Below, one piece after another: positions 9,313 through 18,409 of a stretch of DNA of 64,000 bases. The position numbers and the translations under genes were made by a program. The DNA is taken from NCBI RefSeq assembly GCF_000973105.1, contig NC_015844.1:1918501-1982500 (forward strand), read 5' to 3'. The stretch is from Zobellia galactanivorans. Its GTDB lineage: Bacteria > Bacteroidota > Bacteroidia > Flavobacteriales > Flavobacteriaceae. Position 1 is the stretch's first letter, and each line of letters begins with the position of its first letter. The notes under the pieces were generated by a model, which searched no databases, was not told the origin of the DNA, and was given only the letters and a program-made list of their open reading frames with translations.

Positions 9313-9984
9313 CTATACCAAATTATACTGCTGCGCTTTTTTTGAAAGGTCGATGAGATTCTTGACTTCCATTTTACGCATCAGGTTAAAGCGGTGGGTT
9401 TCTACAGTACGCTTACTGTTCTTTAGTTTTTCGGAAATCTGTTTGTTCGTTAAACCGGATAACACCAACTCCAACACCTGAAGCTCTTTGTTGGTCAGGT
9501 CAAACGGATTGCTGGTCGGCGTCGCCTTTTTAGGACGTTCAACTGCCGGGGCCGTAGAACTCAACAAACTATTGACCAAAACATTTGAAATATCGCCACT
9601 ATAGTATTTACCTCCTTCACGTACCGTATGAATGGCCTTGATGAATTCCGTTTTACCCGTATCCTTCAAGAGGTATCCGCGTGCGCCAGCTTTCACTGAT
9701 TGTAAAATATACTCTTCAGAGTCGTGCATGGAAAGAATAATACACTTTACGGGCGAATTTTGGGCACTTAGCTTTTCAACGGCCTCTATACCGGTCATCC
9801 GTGGCATTCGGATATCGATGATCAACAGGTCCGGCTTTTTTTTATTCACCATTTCAATCGCTTCGATACCGTCGGAAGCTTCACTGATAACCTTTAAATC
9901 AGATTCACTTTCCAGTAAAGCCCTAATGCCGTCTCGAACCAAAGAATGGTCGTCCGCTAAAATGATACTTGTTGTTTGGTCCAA
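9313..9984 (-). CDS. NarL/LuxR-family response regulator
   Basis: About 223 residues. The receiver domain has acidic residues D11 and D12, phosphoacceptor D57 (LIIDIRMP) and the conserved lysine in LLKDTGK. The C-terminal LuxR-type HTH runs from about 155 (LTNKELQVLELVLSGLTNKQIS...TVETHR). No in-frame ATG exists before the receiver domain; the TTG at 9984 (then DQTTSIILADDH) is the best start, and the open frame extends to another TTG at 10041. No kinase gene is adjacent. The NarX/PilJ-like kinase at 23015-24868 is the obvious partner, giving a nitrate-responsive two-component system. A TACGTA palindrome lies just before the chosen start. Confidence 0.85.
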   Translation of the reverse strand: MDQTTSIILADDHSLVRDGIRALLESESDLKVISEASDGIEAIEMVNKKKPDLLIIDIRMPRMTGIEAVEKLSAQNSPVKCIILSMHDSEEYILQSVKAGARGYLLKDTGKTEFIKAIHTVREGGKYYSGDISNVLVNSLLSSTAPAVERPKKATPTSNPFDLTNKELQVLELVLSGLTNKQISEKLKNSKRTVETHRFNLMRKMEVKNLIDLSKKAQQYNLV

Positions 9985-9988
9985 AATA

Positions 9989-10004
9989 TGCGTAATTATA
10001 CGTA
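9989..10004. promoter_or_regulatory. TACGTA-type operator before the response regulator
   Basis: The sequence TGCGTAATTATACGTA matches the 16-bp consensus with one mismatch in the left half-site. It ends only a few bases before the TTG start at 9984, so it would overlap the transcription start or leader. This fits repression or autoregulation. If the longer frame (start 10041) were used, the site would lie inside the coding region, which is one reason to prefer the shorter start. Confidence 0.55.
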
Positions 10005-10136
10005 CAAATATAATCGGTTTTTTATAAAGAGCGATGCACAAGCCATTATACCTGGCCTCGATCCATTTAAAAACAAAAGAACCGCTACAACAAAAAGGTC
10101 GTAACGGCCCTATCGAAGCATCTTTATAAATATGAA

Positions 10137-11441
10137 CTATTCTTTTGCCGTGTTTAAGAACTTAGGTTTCATGGTCAATTGCACCCATGCCCAGTTTTGA
10201 ACACTAGCGGCAGCATCTTCGGTAATTCCCTTTAATTCGTACATGCCATCACTAGCAAACATTTGCGAATACCCTATGGCCAATCCGTATCCTTTGAAGT
10301 TTTTGGCAAAAACCAAGTCAACTTCGGTGCCAAGTGATTTTTCACCACTTCCCAATTCTTGTTCCCCACTAAAATTCAAGACTTTCACCAATAAGCTAGA
10401 AGTTTCACCTAATGCAAATTTGGCACTAGCATGAATATCTGTAAGTCCTATTGAGTTGGCATGATTACCTACGTAGAAATAATCCATAAACCCATTGAAT
10501 TTATGATTGGTTCCGTATAATGGAAAGAAAGCTTCTGTCTTATCTGTGGTGCTTGCATCGTTTCCGCTAATAATCTCAGCTCCAAGCCCTAAAGAAACAC
10601 CTTTTGATACTTTATAGCTTAGGTCTAACCCTAAAAGATATGCCCCGCTAACATCTACACTATTTTGGCGCTCCCCGGTTTGCAAATACCCATTAAATGC
10701 AGCTCCAAAACTTCCTTTTTTATAGTCTAAATGCGTACCTAAAGTAATTAAATTGCTAACACCATCCGCTACAAGTGCATCTGCTTCGCCTGTAAAATTC
10801 TGGAAACCGTTGTTCAATATGAGACCGCTAATAGAAAAGGCTTCTCCTTTATGTTTTAAGTATAAGTACTGCATACTTTTATACGAGAAGAATCCCGTGG
10901 TATTATAAGCCGTACCTGCAGACTGAAATCCTCCCGGATTTGCAGTGGTAGCCGTAAAATCTTGATTAAAAGCCAGACCAAGATCTATCATTAACTTTCC
11001 TTTACTGTACCTTAACAAAGCTGCATCATGATTACGTGCTTGCATAGCCCAGTCAACTCCACCAAGAATTCTTTGGTCATCATACACAAGCATTTGGCGA
11101 CCTATTTTTGTAGAGAACCCTTCACTTAATTTGATATCTGCCCATGCTTGAAAAACAGAAAACGAATTATTACTGTCCTCAGGTTTTAATTGTCTGTTTT
11201 CTCCCCAAACCATAACGTCTTGAAGACTCATATAAAATTTAAACGCTTCCGTTTGATAGCCCGCGTTCAAACGTAATCGCGTAGCGATTCCAAAGCCCGC
11301 ATCTGCAGCATCTGGAATAATACTACCGAAACCATTACGGTATTCGGTACGGGGCTTAAACTCCCCATCGAGTTCAAATTGTGCCGTAGCAAACTGAATC
11401 GATAGGGCTAGTAGGGTTATTAATGTGTACTGTCTTTTCAT
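10137..11441 (-). CDS. Outer-membrane beta-barrel porin, probable nitrate/nitrite channel
   Basis: A 434-residue protein with a signal peptide (MKRQYTLITLLALSIQFATA, cleavage before QFELDGEF) and alternating amphipathic strands throughout, as in alginate-export-type porins (PF13372-like). Motifs such as IGRQMLVYDDQRILGGVDW are typical of that family. It is the last gene of the run nrtA-nrtB-nrtC-nrtD-porin, 35 bp after the ATPase gene nrtD. That position suggests that it brings nitrate or nitrite across the outer membrane. The substrate is inferred from context only. Confidence 0.8.
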   Translation of the reverse strand: MKRQYTLITLLALSIQFATAQFELDGEFKPRTEYRNGFGSIIPDAADAGFGIATRLRLNAGYQTEAFKFYMSLQDVMVWGENRQLKPEDSNNSFSVFQAWADIKLSEGFSTKIGRQMLVYDDQRILGGVDWAMQARNHDAALLRYSKGKLMIDLGLAFNQDFTATTANPGGFQSAGTAYNTTGFFSYKSMQYLYLKHKGEAFSISGLILNNGFQNFTGEADALVADGVSNLITLGTHLDYKKGSFGAAFNGYLQTGERQNSVDVSGAYLLGLDLSYKVSKGVSLGLGAEIISGNDASTTDKTEAFFPLYGTNHKFNGFMDYFYVGNHANSIGLTDIHASAKFALGETSSLLVKVLNFSGEQELGSGEKSLGTEVDLVFAKNFKGYGLAIGYSQMFASDGMYELKGITEDAAASVQNWAWVQLTMKPKFLNTAKE

Positions 11442-11476
11442 AATCTAGGTATATTAAAAAAGTTTGTTGTTATGGT

Positions 11477-12301
11477 TTAATGTTCTAAAAAGTCAATCAA
11501 ATGTTTTCTATAGGTGTAGTAGTCGTCATGTTCTAATACCGACTTTCGAGTACGCGGTCTTTCAAATTCGATGTCAAGAATATCCCCGATTTTTGCCCTT
11601 GGCCCACTGGTCATCATTACGACGCGATCGGCCAAGAAAATAGCCTCGTCCACATCATGGGTAATCATCACCGCAGTAATTTTCTCTTTGTTCCAGATTT
11701 CAATTAAAATATCTTGCAATTCTCCTCGGGTTAAAGAATCAAGCATTCCAAAAGGCTCATCCAACAACAGCACTTTAGGCTTGATTGCAAAAGCTCTTGC
11801 AATACCAACACGTTGCTGCATACCTTGTGACAATTCAATAGCTTTTTTATCAAAAGCACCATCAAGGCCTACCTTATGTAAGTAGTATTTGGCAATATCT
11901 TTGCGTTGTGCTTTGGTAGCATGAGGAAATACCTGGTTCACGCCTAAAAGCACATTTTCCAAAGCGGTCATCCAAGGCATTAAACTGGGAGATTGAAAAA
12001 TAACGCCACGATCTGGTCCCGGCCCTTTAACAGGGTTTCCTAGAACGGCAATGTTTCCACCAGAAATAGGATTCAAGCCTGCAATCATAGAAAGCATCGT
12101 AGTTTTTCCACAGCCCGAATGCCCGATGATGGTCACAAATTCTTCCTTCATAATCTGAAGGTTTAGATTTTCCAGTACCACATAGTCACCTTTAGGTGTA
12201 GGGTACACTTTCTTTAGCTTAGATAAATCAAGCATCACTTTTGAAGGGAATACAATTCCGTTCTGCGTTGTGCCTTTGTTAAGTATGGTTTCTGTGCTCA
12301 T
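11477..12301 (-). CDS. nrtD: Nitrate ABC transporter ATP-binding protein NrtD
   Basis: A 274-residue ABC ATPase of the nitrate/sulfonate/taurine class. Walker A is GHSGCGKTT, the signature is LSQGMQQR (a variant of LSGGQ), Walker B is VLLLDEP, and the switch histidine is in THDVDEA. It pairs with the ATPase at 12316-13155 (14 bp gap) and the permease at 13177-14277. Compared with SsuB or TauB it has about 25 extra N-terminal residues. Assignment to nitrate rests on the surrounding cluster. Confidence 0.85.
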   Translation of the reverse strand: MSTETILNKGTTQNGIVFPSKVMLDLSKLKKVYPTPKGDYVVLENLNLQIMKEEFVTIIGHSGCGKTTMLSMIAGLNPISGGNIAVLGNPVKGPGPDRGVIFQSPSLMPWMTALENVLLGVNQVFPHATKAQRKDIAKYYLHKVGLDGAFDKKAIELSQGMQQRVGIARAFAIKPKVLLLDEPFGMLDSLTRGELQDILIEIWNKEKITAVMITHDVDEAIFLADRVVMMTSGPRAKIGDILDIEFERPRTRKSVLEHDDYYTYRKHLIDFLEH

Positions 12302-12315
12302 AGGTTATTTTTTTA

Positions 12316-13155
12316 TTAGGCCACAAAACTTTTAGGTGCTATATCAGGAAGTTCATAGATTTCGTTAGAAACCGATTTACGCGCCTCACCAATATCCATT
12401 AAATATTCTATGATGGCATTTCTAGTCTTTTTGAAATTAGGATTGTCATTCATTGCGGTTTTATCACGAGGTCGTTCAATATCAATTTTAAATTCCGGAC
12501 CTAAAGTTGCATTGGGACCCGGTTTTAAAGGGATAATTCTATCTGCCATATAAATACCCTCATCCACGTCATTGGTAATCAATAAAGCGGTACGCTTGTC
12601 TTGGCTCCAGATATTCAATATTTCATCTTGTAAATTTCCTCGAGTCAAAGCATCTAAAGCGCCTAAAGGCTCATCCATGATTATCATTTCCGGATTCATC
12701 GCTAAGGCCCTTGCAACCGCAACACGTTGGCGCATTCCTCCGGATAATTCTTTGGGTCTTTTATTAATGGCCGGTGTTAAACTTACCATCCCCACATAAT
12801 CCTTTACTCTTTTCATTAGAAAAGCTTTCTTTTCTTTTGGAAAAGCCTCCTTAACCGCCATATATACGTTCTGCCCAACGGTTAACCACGGTAACAAAGA
12901 ATAGTTTTGAAAAATCACCCCTCGTTCATGACTGGTATCAACTACCGGTTCTCCTTTAAATAAAACCTCGCCACTTGTGGGTTTTAATAGGCCGTTAATT
13001 AAGTTTACCAAGGTTGTTTTTCCACTGCCTGTAAAACCTACAATGGCTACAAACTCCCCTTCTTCTATAGAAAGGTTAATGTTGGATAGTACATCCGTTC
13101 GGTTATCTCCTTCTCCGTAGGATTTGTAGACGTTATTTAATTCTAAGTATGCCAT
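12316..13155 (-). CDS. nrtC: Nitrate ABC transporter ATP-binding protein NrtC-like
   Basis: A 279-residue ABC ATPase with Walker A GFTGSGKTT, signature LSGGMRQR, Walker B MIIMDEP, and TNDVDEG where THD is usual, so the switch histidine is replaced by asparagine. Cyanobacterial NrtC carries a C-terminal NrtA-like regulatory domain; here the protein ends soon after the ATPase, so that inhibitory domain is missing. The spacing to the genes on both sides (14 and 21 bp) shows one operon. With NrtD it forms a heterodimeric motor in which this site may be the weaker hydrolysis site, an inference from the lost histidine. Confidence 0.83.
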   Translation of the reverse strand: MAYLELNNVYKSYGEGDNRTDVLSNINLSIEEGEFVAIVGFTGSGKTTLVNLINGLLKPTSGEVLFKGEPVVDTSHERGVIFQNYSLLPWLTVGQNVYMAVKEAFPKEKKAFLMKRVKDYVGMVSLTPAINKRPKELSGGMRQRVAVARALAMNPEMIIMDEPLGALDALTRGNLQDEILNIWSQDKRTALLITNDVDEGIYMADRIIPLKPGPNATLGPEFKIDIERPRDKTAMNDNPNFKKTRNAIIEYLMDIGEARKSVSNEIYELPDIAPKSFVA

Positions 13156-13176
13156 CTTCTATTTTTTTAGGTCAGG

Positions 13177-14277
13177 TTATACTCCTTCGTTTTTGTTGAA
13201 AGACACCATATTCTGAACACTTAACATAATTCTGTCCAATAGAAAACCGATAATACCAATGACAAACATGGCAACGATAATCTTCGCGTTGGAATCGTTA
13301 GCTCCGTTTTGGAATTCCTCCCAAACGAATAAGCCTAAACCTTGACTTTGTGCTAACAGTTCAATAGCAATCAATACCATCCAAGCGACCGAAAGCGTAA
13401 TTCGTAACCCAGTAAATATTAACGGTAATGATGATGGTAAAATCACTTTAAATATTTTTTGAAAAGTTCCTAGTTTTAGAACCTTTGCTACATTGATGTA
13501 ATCTTTATCTACGGAGGAGACACCCATTGCCGTGTTAACCAAAGTGGCCCACATGGCACACAGGCCTACACTTATAAATGAAATCACAAAAGCATTATCA
13601 GAGCTATCACCGATATACAAAGTTTTTACGATCATGAATACAAGCAAGTACCAAACTACAGGAGAAACCGGTTTAAAGATTTGTATGAACCAATTAAAAG
13701 CACTCCGTAATGATGGACTCAAACCTATTACAACACCAATAGGTACCGCAATTAAAAGGGCCAATAAGAAACCTGCAAAAACCGTTTTTATACTTGTAAG
13801 CACAATATCAACAAACGAGGCACGACCGGTATAAACAATAGCATTTTTACCTTGTGTTACTAATTTGGCGTTTGTTGCGGCCATCTTTTCATTAAAAGCG
13901 GCTTTATCTGCATTAATCACCTTATGATCTGCAATTAAAGTTTGCAACGACGCCCAAACCTGGGTAGGAGACGGCAAAGTATTAGGCTGGCAACTACTAT
14001 CGCCGGAAGCGATACAATCACGTTCTGCGTCGGCAGCTGCCTGACCTTGTTCTGTCAATGCTTTTTCGATCTTGTAATTCGCCTCTTTATTATATAATGC
14101 TTTAGAACCCATGTGCCAGAGCCCTAAAAATAATAGGATAGATAGTAAGGTAATGCCCGATTTTTTAAGCCATGATAATAAACCTCCCTTTTGAAACTTA
14201 GGAGTAACTTTGGCTACCAAAGGTTTTAAAAACGCTAGGCCTTGTCCTTCTTTTTTTAATGTGATGTCTTGTTCCAT
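13177..14277 (-). CDS. nrtB: Nitrate ABC transporter permease NrtB with long periplasmic insertion
   Basis: A 366-residue inner-membrane permease, roughly 90 residues longer than common NrtB/SsuC proteins. A first membrane segment lies at about 40-62. A hydrophilic stretch at about 65-155 follows, with two cysteines (DCIASGDSSC) that could form a disulfide in the periplasm. The canonical permease core, with membrane helices from about 160 to 350, comes next. The end of the core has the LRITLSVAWMVLIAIELL type loop that contacts the ATPase. It lies 39 bp after nrtA. The insertion is the unusual part; its function is unknown. Confidence 0.85.
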   Translation of the reverse strand: MEQDITLKKEGQGLAFLKPLVAKVTPKFQKGGLLSWLKKSGITLLSILLFLGLWHMGSKALYNKEANYKIEKALTEQGQAAADAERDCIASGDSSCQPNTLPSPTQVWASLQTLIADHKVINADKAAFNEKMAATNAKLVTQGKNAIVYTGRASFVDIVLTSIKTVFAGFLLALLIAVPIGVVIGLSPSLRSAFNWFIQIFKPVSPVVWYLLVFMIVKTLYIGDSSDNAFVISFISVGLCAMWATLVNTAMGVSSVDKDYINVAKVLKLGTFQKIFKVILPSSLPLIFTGLRITLSVAWMVLIAIELLAQSQGLGLFVWEEFQNGANDSNAKIIVAMFVIGIIGFLLDRIMLSVQNMVSFNKNEGV

Positions 14278-14316
14278 GATAGTATGCTTTTGCTTCGATA
14301 AATTGTACTGTAAACC

Positions 14317-15702
14317 TTAATCTTTGTTTCCGATTGAGAAACTATTGATGTAACCAATAGGGTCTTTTGCATCATAAGAGGTACCGTCAATGAAATCTGT
14401 TGTTGCTGGTTTAAAGCCATCCGTTTCAGGAACATCCGTTGCAGGAATTTGTCCTTCGGCAACTAGCAAGTCTGCTGCTTTTTTCCAGATGTCAGGACGA
14501 TAAATCTCTTTGATCGTTTCGCTATACCATTCCGTAGTTTTTGTTTCAGGAATTTGTCCCCATCTGCGCATTTGTGTCAAGAACCAAATACCATCTGAGT
14601 AGAAAGGATAGGTAGCATTGTACTTGTAGAACACATTGAAATCTGGCATATCCCTTTTATCCCCTTTTTCAAATTCAAAAGTACCCGTCATAGAATTGGC
14701 TAATACCTCTTCTGGTGCACCAACGTACTGAGACATGGAAAGAATTTTTACTGCTTCTGCTCTATTTGATGGTTCATCTAACCATTTTCCTGCACGAATC
14801 ATTGCTTTGGTAACTGCAATTGCAGTATTTGGGTTATCCGTTACGAATTTCTTCGTCATTACAAATACCTTTTCAGGGTTGTTTTTCCAGATATCATAGT
14901 TGGTTACTACAGGTACACCAATACCTTTAAAAACAGCTTGTTGATTCCAAGGCTCACCTACACAGTAGCCATAAATAGTACCAGATTCTAAAGTGGCCGG
15001 CATTTGTGGCGGAGGTGTAACAGATAGTAAAACCTCAGCATCTATTTGACCTTGAACATTATCGGCCGTATACATACCTGGGTGAATTCCGGCAGCAGCT
15101 AACCAATAACGTATTTCATAATTGTGTGTTGAAACAGGAAATACCATTCCCATTTTAAAAGGCTTACCGCTGTTTTTGTATTCCGTAATTACGGGTTTTA
15201 AAGCATCTGCTTTAATAGGATGCACTGGTTTACCATCTGCACCAACGGGTACATTGGGCTTCATTTTAGACCAAACATCGTTAGAAACTGTAATTCCATT
15301 TCCGTTTAAATCCATTGAAAAAGGAGTCACCAATTCAGCCTGTCTTCCAAAACCGGCTCCAGCGGCAATAGGCTGGCCTGCCAACATGTGCGAGCCATCT
15401 AATTGACCATCAATAACACGGTCTAAAACATTTTTCCAGTTGGATTGTGCTTCAACGGAAACAAAGAGGCCTTCATCTTCAAAGAATCCTTTTTCCTTTG
15501 CAATGGCTAGAGGTGCCATATCCGTTAGTTTGATAAAACCGAACGTAAGTTGTGGTTTTTCAATATCTAGTTGTTTTGTTTTTGAAGCGACCGCATCTTC
15601 CGTAGCGGCTGCATTTGTCTTTTTTGTTTCTTTTCCTCCACAAGCCATAACTACTGCAGCTATAGTTGCTAGTAATGATGCTTTTGTAAAAATGGTTTTC
15701 AT
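14317..15702 (-). CDS. nrtA: Nitrate-binding lipoprotein NrtA
   Basis: A 461-residue solute-binding protein with lipobox VVMAC near residue 21, so it is lipid-anchored in the periplasm. From about residue 50 it matches the NrtA/CmpA family ([24 protein letters not shown], then the [15 protein letters not shown] stretch and [15 protein letters not shown]). It is the first gene of the transport operon. TACGTA-type sites at 15726-15741 and 15890-15915 lie just upstream. Nitrate rather than bicarbonate (CmpA) is inferred from the neighbours. Confidence 0.88.
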   Translation of the reverse strand: MKTIFTKASLLATIAAVVMACGGKETKKTNAAATEDAVASKTKQLDIEKPQLTFGFIKLTDMAPLAIAKEKGFFEDEGLFVSVEAQSNWKNVLDRVIDGQLDGSHMLAGQPIAAGAGFGRQAELVTPFSMDLNGNGITVSNDVWSKMKPNVPVGADGKPVHPIKADALKPVITEYKNSGKPFKMGMVFPVSTHNYEIRYWLAAAGIHPGMYTADNVQGQIDAEVLLSVTPPPQMPATLESGTIYGYCVGEPWNQQAVFKGIGVPVVTNYDIWKNNPEKVFVMTKKFVTDNPNTAIAVTKAMIRAGKWLDEPSNRAEAVKILSMSQYVGAPEEVLANSMTGTFEFEKGDKRDMPDFNVFYKYNATYPFYSDGIWFLTQMRRWGQIPETKTTEWYSETIKEIYRPDIWKKAADLLVAEGQIPATDVPETDGFKPATTDFIDGTSYDAKDPIGYINSFSIGNKD

Positions 15703-15725
15703 AATAGTATGGTTTTTAATTTAAC

Positions 15726-15741
15726 TACGTATTAATACTTA
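15726..15741. promoter_or_regulatory. TACGTA-type operator proximal to nrtA
   Basis: TACGTATTAATACTTA matches the 16-bp consensus with one mismatch in the right half-site. It ends 24 bp upstream of the nrtA start, so it would overlap the core promoter or leader. Confidence 0.6.
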
Positions 15742-15889
15742 CTTTTGACAAATGTATACGTAATTAACTTTTTCACATATGGGATACAATAGGTTGTTTC
15801 CTCTTTTTACACCATACCAATACCTGCGAAAAAACAGGTTGTTCAGGTAACACAAACAATAGCAGGGCATTCAAATACACGCACCTATA

Positions 15890-15915
15890 TACTTATAGAT
15901 ACGTATTGCTACTTA
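15890..15915. promoter_or_regulatory. Triple half-site array of the TACGTA operator upstream of nrtA
   Basis: Three half-sites (TACTTA, TACGTA, TACTTA) repeat every 10 bp, separated by TAGA and TTGC. This makes two overlapping 16-bp operators sharing the central half-site, about 188 bp upstream of nrtA. A 10-bp period puts the half-sites on one DNA face. Confidence 0.5.
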
Positions 15916-15951
15916 TTAAAAAATGTGATAAAGCGTAAGGTGGAATGAGAC

Positions 15952-16707
15952 TTAACTATCTAGATAGAAGTTGTGTTCGGATATTTCCTGCTGCAAAAGT
16001 GAGGTATCGTTAATACCTATATGCTTACCTTTGGTTACGATAAGTTCTTCTTTTTTCAGGGCCGAAAAAACACGGATTACCTGCTCTTCAGTAGTGCCGG
16101 CATAATCGGCATACTCCCTCCGTCTTAATAATACGGATATAAAATTATGTTGCTGTCCGAATTTTCTGTGAACATACAACAGGGTATCTATAACCCTTTC
16201 CCGAACACTCATTTGTGAAAGCGTCTTTACCTTGGCTTCACTTTTATTCAGTTCGTTTGCATAGAATAACATGAGATCATAAGTAAATGTGGGTTCCGTT
16301 CGCAATACCTCTTGCAGATTTTCTTTGGAAAAATAACATAACGTGCAATCTTCTAGGGCAACAGCACTTATAGTATAAGATTCTTCTGTTCCAAACCCCC
16401 TATGACCAATAATTTCGCCTTCTTTAGCAAAACGCACAATTTGTTCTTTACCATGAAGTCCTGTGCGCAGTACTTTAACCTTCCCTTTTAACACAAAGAA
16501 AAGGCCAGTTACTGCGGCACCTTCCATAATGAATTGTTGTCCCTTTTTACAACGTATCTCCTTGCGTTGTTTGACAAAAGTAGAACCAACCGAAGATTTC
16601 ATGTTTCTCTTTATCAAGCAGTATTCATTAGAACAAGCCACGCAAGCGGTATTCACCAAATTTACATCATCGGTTAATCCACTTGTTTTATTTGAGATTG
16701 AAATCAT
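15952..16707 (-). CDS. CRP/FNR-family transcriptional regulator of nitrate assimilation
   Basis: A 251-residue regulator. The cNMP-binding-like beta-roll covers about 50-140 (GAAVTGLFFVLKGKVKVLR), the dimer helix about 140-170, and the winged HTH about 190-235. The recognition helix TTEEQVIRV keeps E208 and R212, equivalent to CRP E181/R185 and FNR E209/R213. The N-terminus has C22, C25 and C30 (CX2CX4C), and C121/C124 lie near the place of FNR C122; together they could bind an Fe-S cluster. It follows the MFS carrier by 14 bp, so both are driven by the promoter at 18170-18230 that carries TACGTA sites, implying autoregulation. I infer that it binds the TACGTA palindromes. Confidence 0.85.
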   Translation of the reverse strand: MISISNKTSGLTDDVNLVNTACVACSNEYCLIKRNMKSSVGSTFVKQRKEIRCKKGQQFIMEGAAVTGLFFVLKGKVKVLRTGLHGKEQIVRFAKEGEIIGHRGFGTEESYTISAVALEDCTLCYFSKENLQEVLRTEPTFTYDLMLFYANELNKSEAKVKTLSQMSVRERVIDTLLYVHRKFGQQHNFISVLLRRREYADYAGTTEEQVIRVFSALKKEELIVTKGKHIGINDTSLLQQEISEHNFYLDS

Positions 16708-16721
16708 AGTCTACCACAATT

Positions 16722-18134
16722 TTATTTATCTGCTGCGTACGCTAATTCAACTTTTAACTCTTCTTTTACCGCTTTTTCATCGGCAGTAGAGAATTTAATG
16801 GCTAAGGTCACTAGTGCAGTGACAGCAACGAAACCGCCAATTACGAAATAACCACTTGAAACAGCACCAGAAGCTGCTGCCGCTTGCGCAGCTTTCATAG
16901 CCTCTTCTCCCAAATTGGAATTCGTAGCCAATGCTGCCGTCTCAGCAACTGAAGATTTTGATTTTAAAAACATGGCAGCCATAAATGCCCCCACGTTTCC
17001 TCCTGCACCTACGATACCGGAAATAGAGCCAATCGCTTTTTTATTTATAAAAGGAACCACGGAGAAAGTTGCGCCTTCCGCCATTTGTACCGAAAGACTA
17101 AATAATATCAAGAAAATCATACCGAAAGCAATGCTTGTGGTAGTTGAAAAAATTGTCAACATTACCCCTTCTACAGCAAGAATCATGGTTAAAAAAAGAA
17201 CCCTACCACGAAGGCCTTTTAACCTTCCGAATCTATCTCCAAAAAAGCCGCCCAATGTACGGGCGAAAATATTCATTAAGGCAAATGAAAGCACTAAATT
17301 ACCCGCCATTGACCTAGAAATTCCAAAGGTATTCTGAAGGTAATCATCCATTGTTCCATAAACCGTAAGCTCTATACCAAAAGATGCTCCATAAACAACA
17401 AAAAGAATCCAAACCCTATAATCTTTTAGGACACTTAAAAAGCCTTCTTCATCTTTTTTAATGGTTGGCATTCTGCCTTCTTTCTTTAATTGTGCAAAAT
17501 TACCTTCGGGAGTGTCTTGTGTAAAAAAGTAATACACCACGCCCATTAGCATAGCAATCACACCAGCTATTACCATTGAATAGCGCCAAGCTATTTCATC
17601 GGCAACACCAAAACTAACAACTGCCGCCGCAATTAAAGGCATCCCTAAACGGTTGGCTCCACCACCTAAATTTCCCCAACCCGCAGATGTGGCGTTAGCC
17701 GTACCGACAATATTAGGGGCAAACATTATAGAAGTATGAAACTGCGTAATAACAAAAGATGCTCCAATAAAGCCGATAAATAGACGGCAAATCAAAAATT
17801 GGGTCGGCGTCTGTACAAAACCGAGAAGTATAACGGGTATGGCGCCCAAAACCAATAGATAGGTATAACATAGGCGTGGTCCGTACTTATCGCAAAGCTT
17901 ACCGATTAGTAAACGTGCGAATACGGTTCCTGTTACCGCCAATATGATCGAGTTCCATTTTTGATCGGGAGTAAGTCCCAAGTCCTTTACCACGTCAGGC
18001 ATAAAGGGTACAATACCGAACCATGCGAAAAAACAAATAAAGAAGGCTATTGAAGTAATCCAAAATGTACGGATAGGCATACTTTTTAGATCGGTCAGTT
18101 TTAAGGTAGTCGCTTTTTTAGTTTGTGTTTCCAT
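16722..18134 (-). CDS. NarK/NasA-type nitrate/nitrite MFS transporter
   Basis: A 470-residue major facilitator with twelve hydrophobic segments from about residue 25 to 455. The nitrate signatures are visible: GWGNLGGGANR near residue 150 and GIVGAGGNVGA near residue 370. The arginine-containing helix is present as CRLFIGF. It is co-transcribed with the CRP/FNR regulator (14 bp gap). The cluster therefore has two nitrate uptake routes, this carrier and NrtABCD; an alternative role is nitrite export or uptake. Confidence 0.87.
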   Translation of the reverse strand: METQTKKATTLKLTDLKSMPIRTFWITSIAFFICFFAWFGIVPFMPDVVKDLGLTPDQKWNSIILAVTGTVFARLLIGKLCDKYGPRLCYTYLLVLGAIPVILLGFVQTPTQFLICRLFIGFIGASFVITQFHTSIMFAPNIVGTANATSAGWGNLGGGANRLGMPLIAAAVVSFGVADEIAWRYSMVIAGVIAMLMGVVYYFFTQDTPEGNFAQLKKEGRMPTIKKDEEGFLSVLKDYRVWILFVVYGASFGIELTVYGTMDDYLQNTFGISRSMAGNLVLSFALMNIFARTLGGFFGDRFGRLKGLRGRVLFLTMILAVEGVMLTIFSTTTSIAFGMIFLILFSLSVQMAEGATFSVVPFINKKAIGSISGIVGAGGNVGAFMAAMFLKSKSSVAETAALATNSNLGEEAMKAAQAAAASGAVSSGYFVIGGFVAVTALVTLAIKFSTADEKAVKEELKVELAYAADK

Positions 18135-18169
18135 AATACTAATGTTTTAGGTTTAAGGATAACCAAAAC

Positions 18170-18197
18170 TACGTATTAATATACGTAGTAGTACGTA
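18170..18197. promoter_or_regulatory. TACGTA operator cluster before the NarK/CRP operon
   Basis: A perfect TACGTA-GTAG-TACGTA site occupies 18182-18197. A further TACGTA half-site lies at 18170-18175, and another isolated one at 18222-18227. The group lies 36-63 bp upstream of the carrier start, in the expected promoter region. Confidence 0.65.
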
Positions 18198-18313
18198 TAT
18201 TTTAAAAAAGGATATGAATACTACGTATTTTTATGAGGATGTAAACTAAATGAGGCTAAAAATCAGATATCGTAAAAAAAGATCTATGAAAATTGAAGAA
18301 ATCGGATTCGAAA

Positions 18314-18361
18314 CAAAAAAACCGCCCTACAAAACACTTAGTACAAGTATTTTATAGGGCG
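18314..18361 (-). terminator. Rho-independent terminator after the uroporphyrinogen methyltransferase gene
   Basis: On the minus strand a 17-bp stem with two G-U pairs (arms at 18323-18339 and 18345-18361, 5-nt loop) is followed by a run of T. It lies about 50 bp after the gene ending at 18410. Confidence 0.8.
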
Positions 18362-18409
18362 ATGATACCTATTATATCAAGGAATACGCACCCGGCGCAA
18401 TTGCCGTTC

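Noticed and set aside
9985-10041. N-terminal extension of the response regulator
   Set aside because: It begins with TTG, lacks receiver-domain residues and contains the TACGTA operator.
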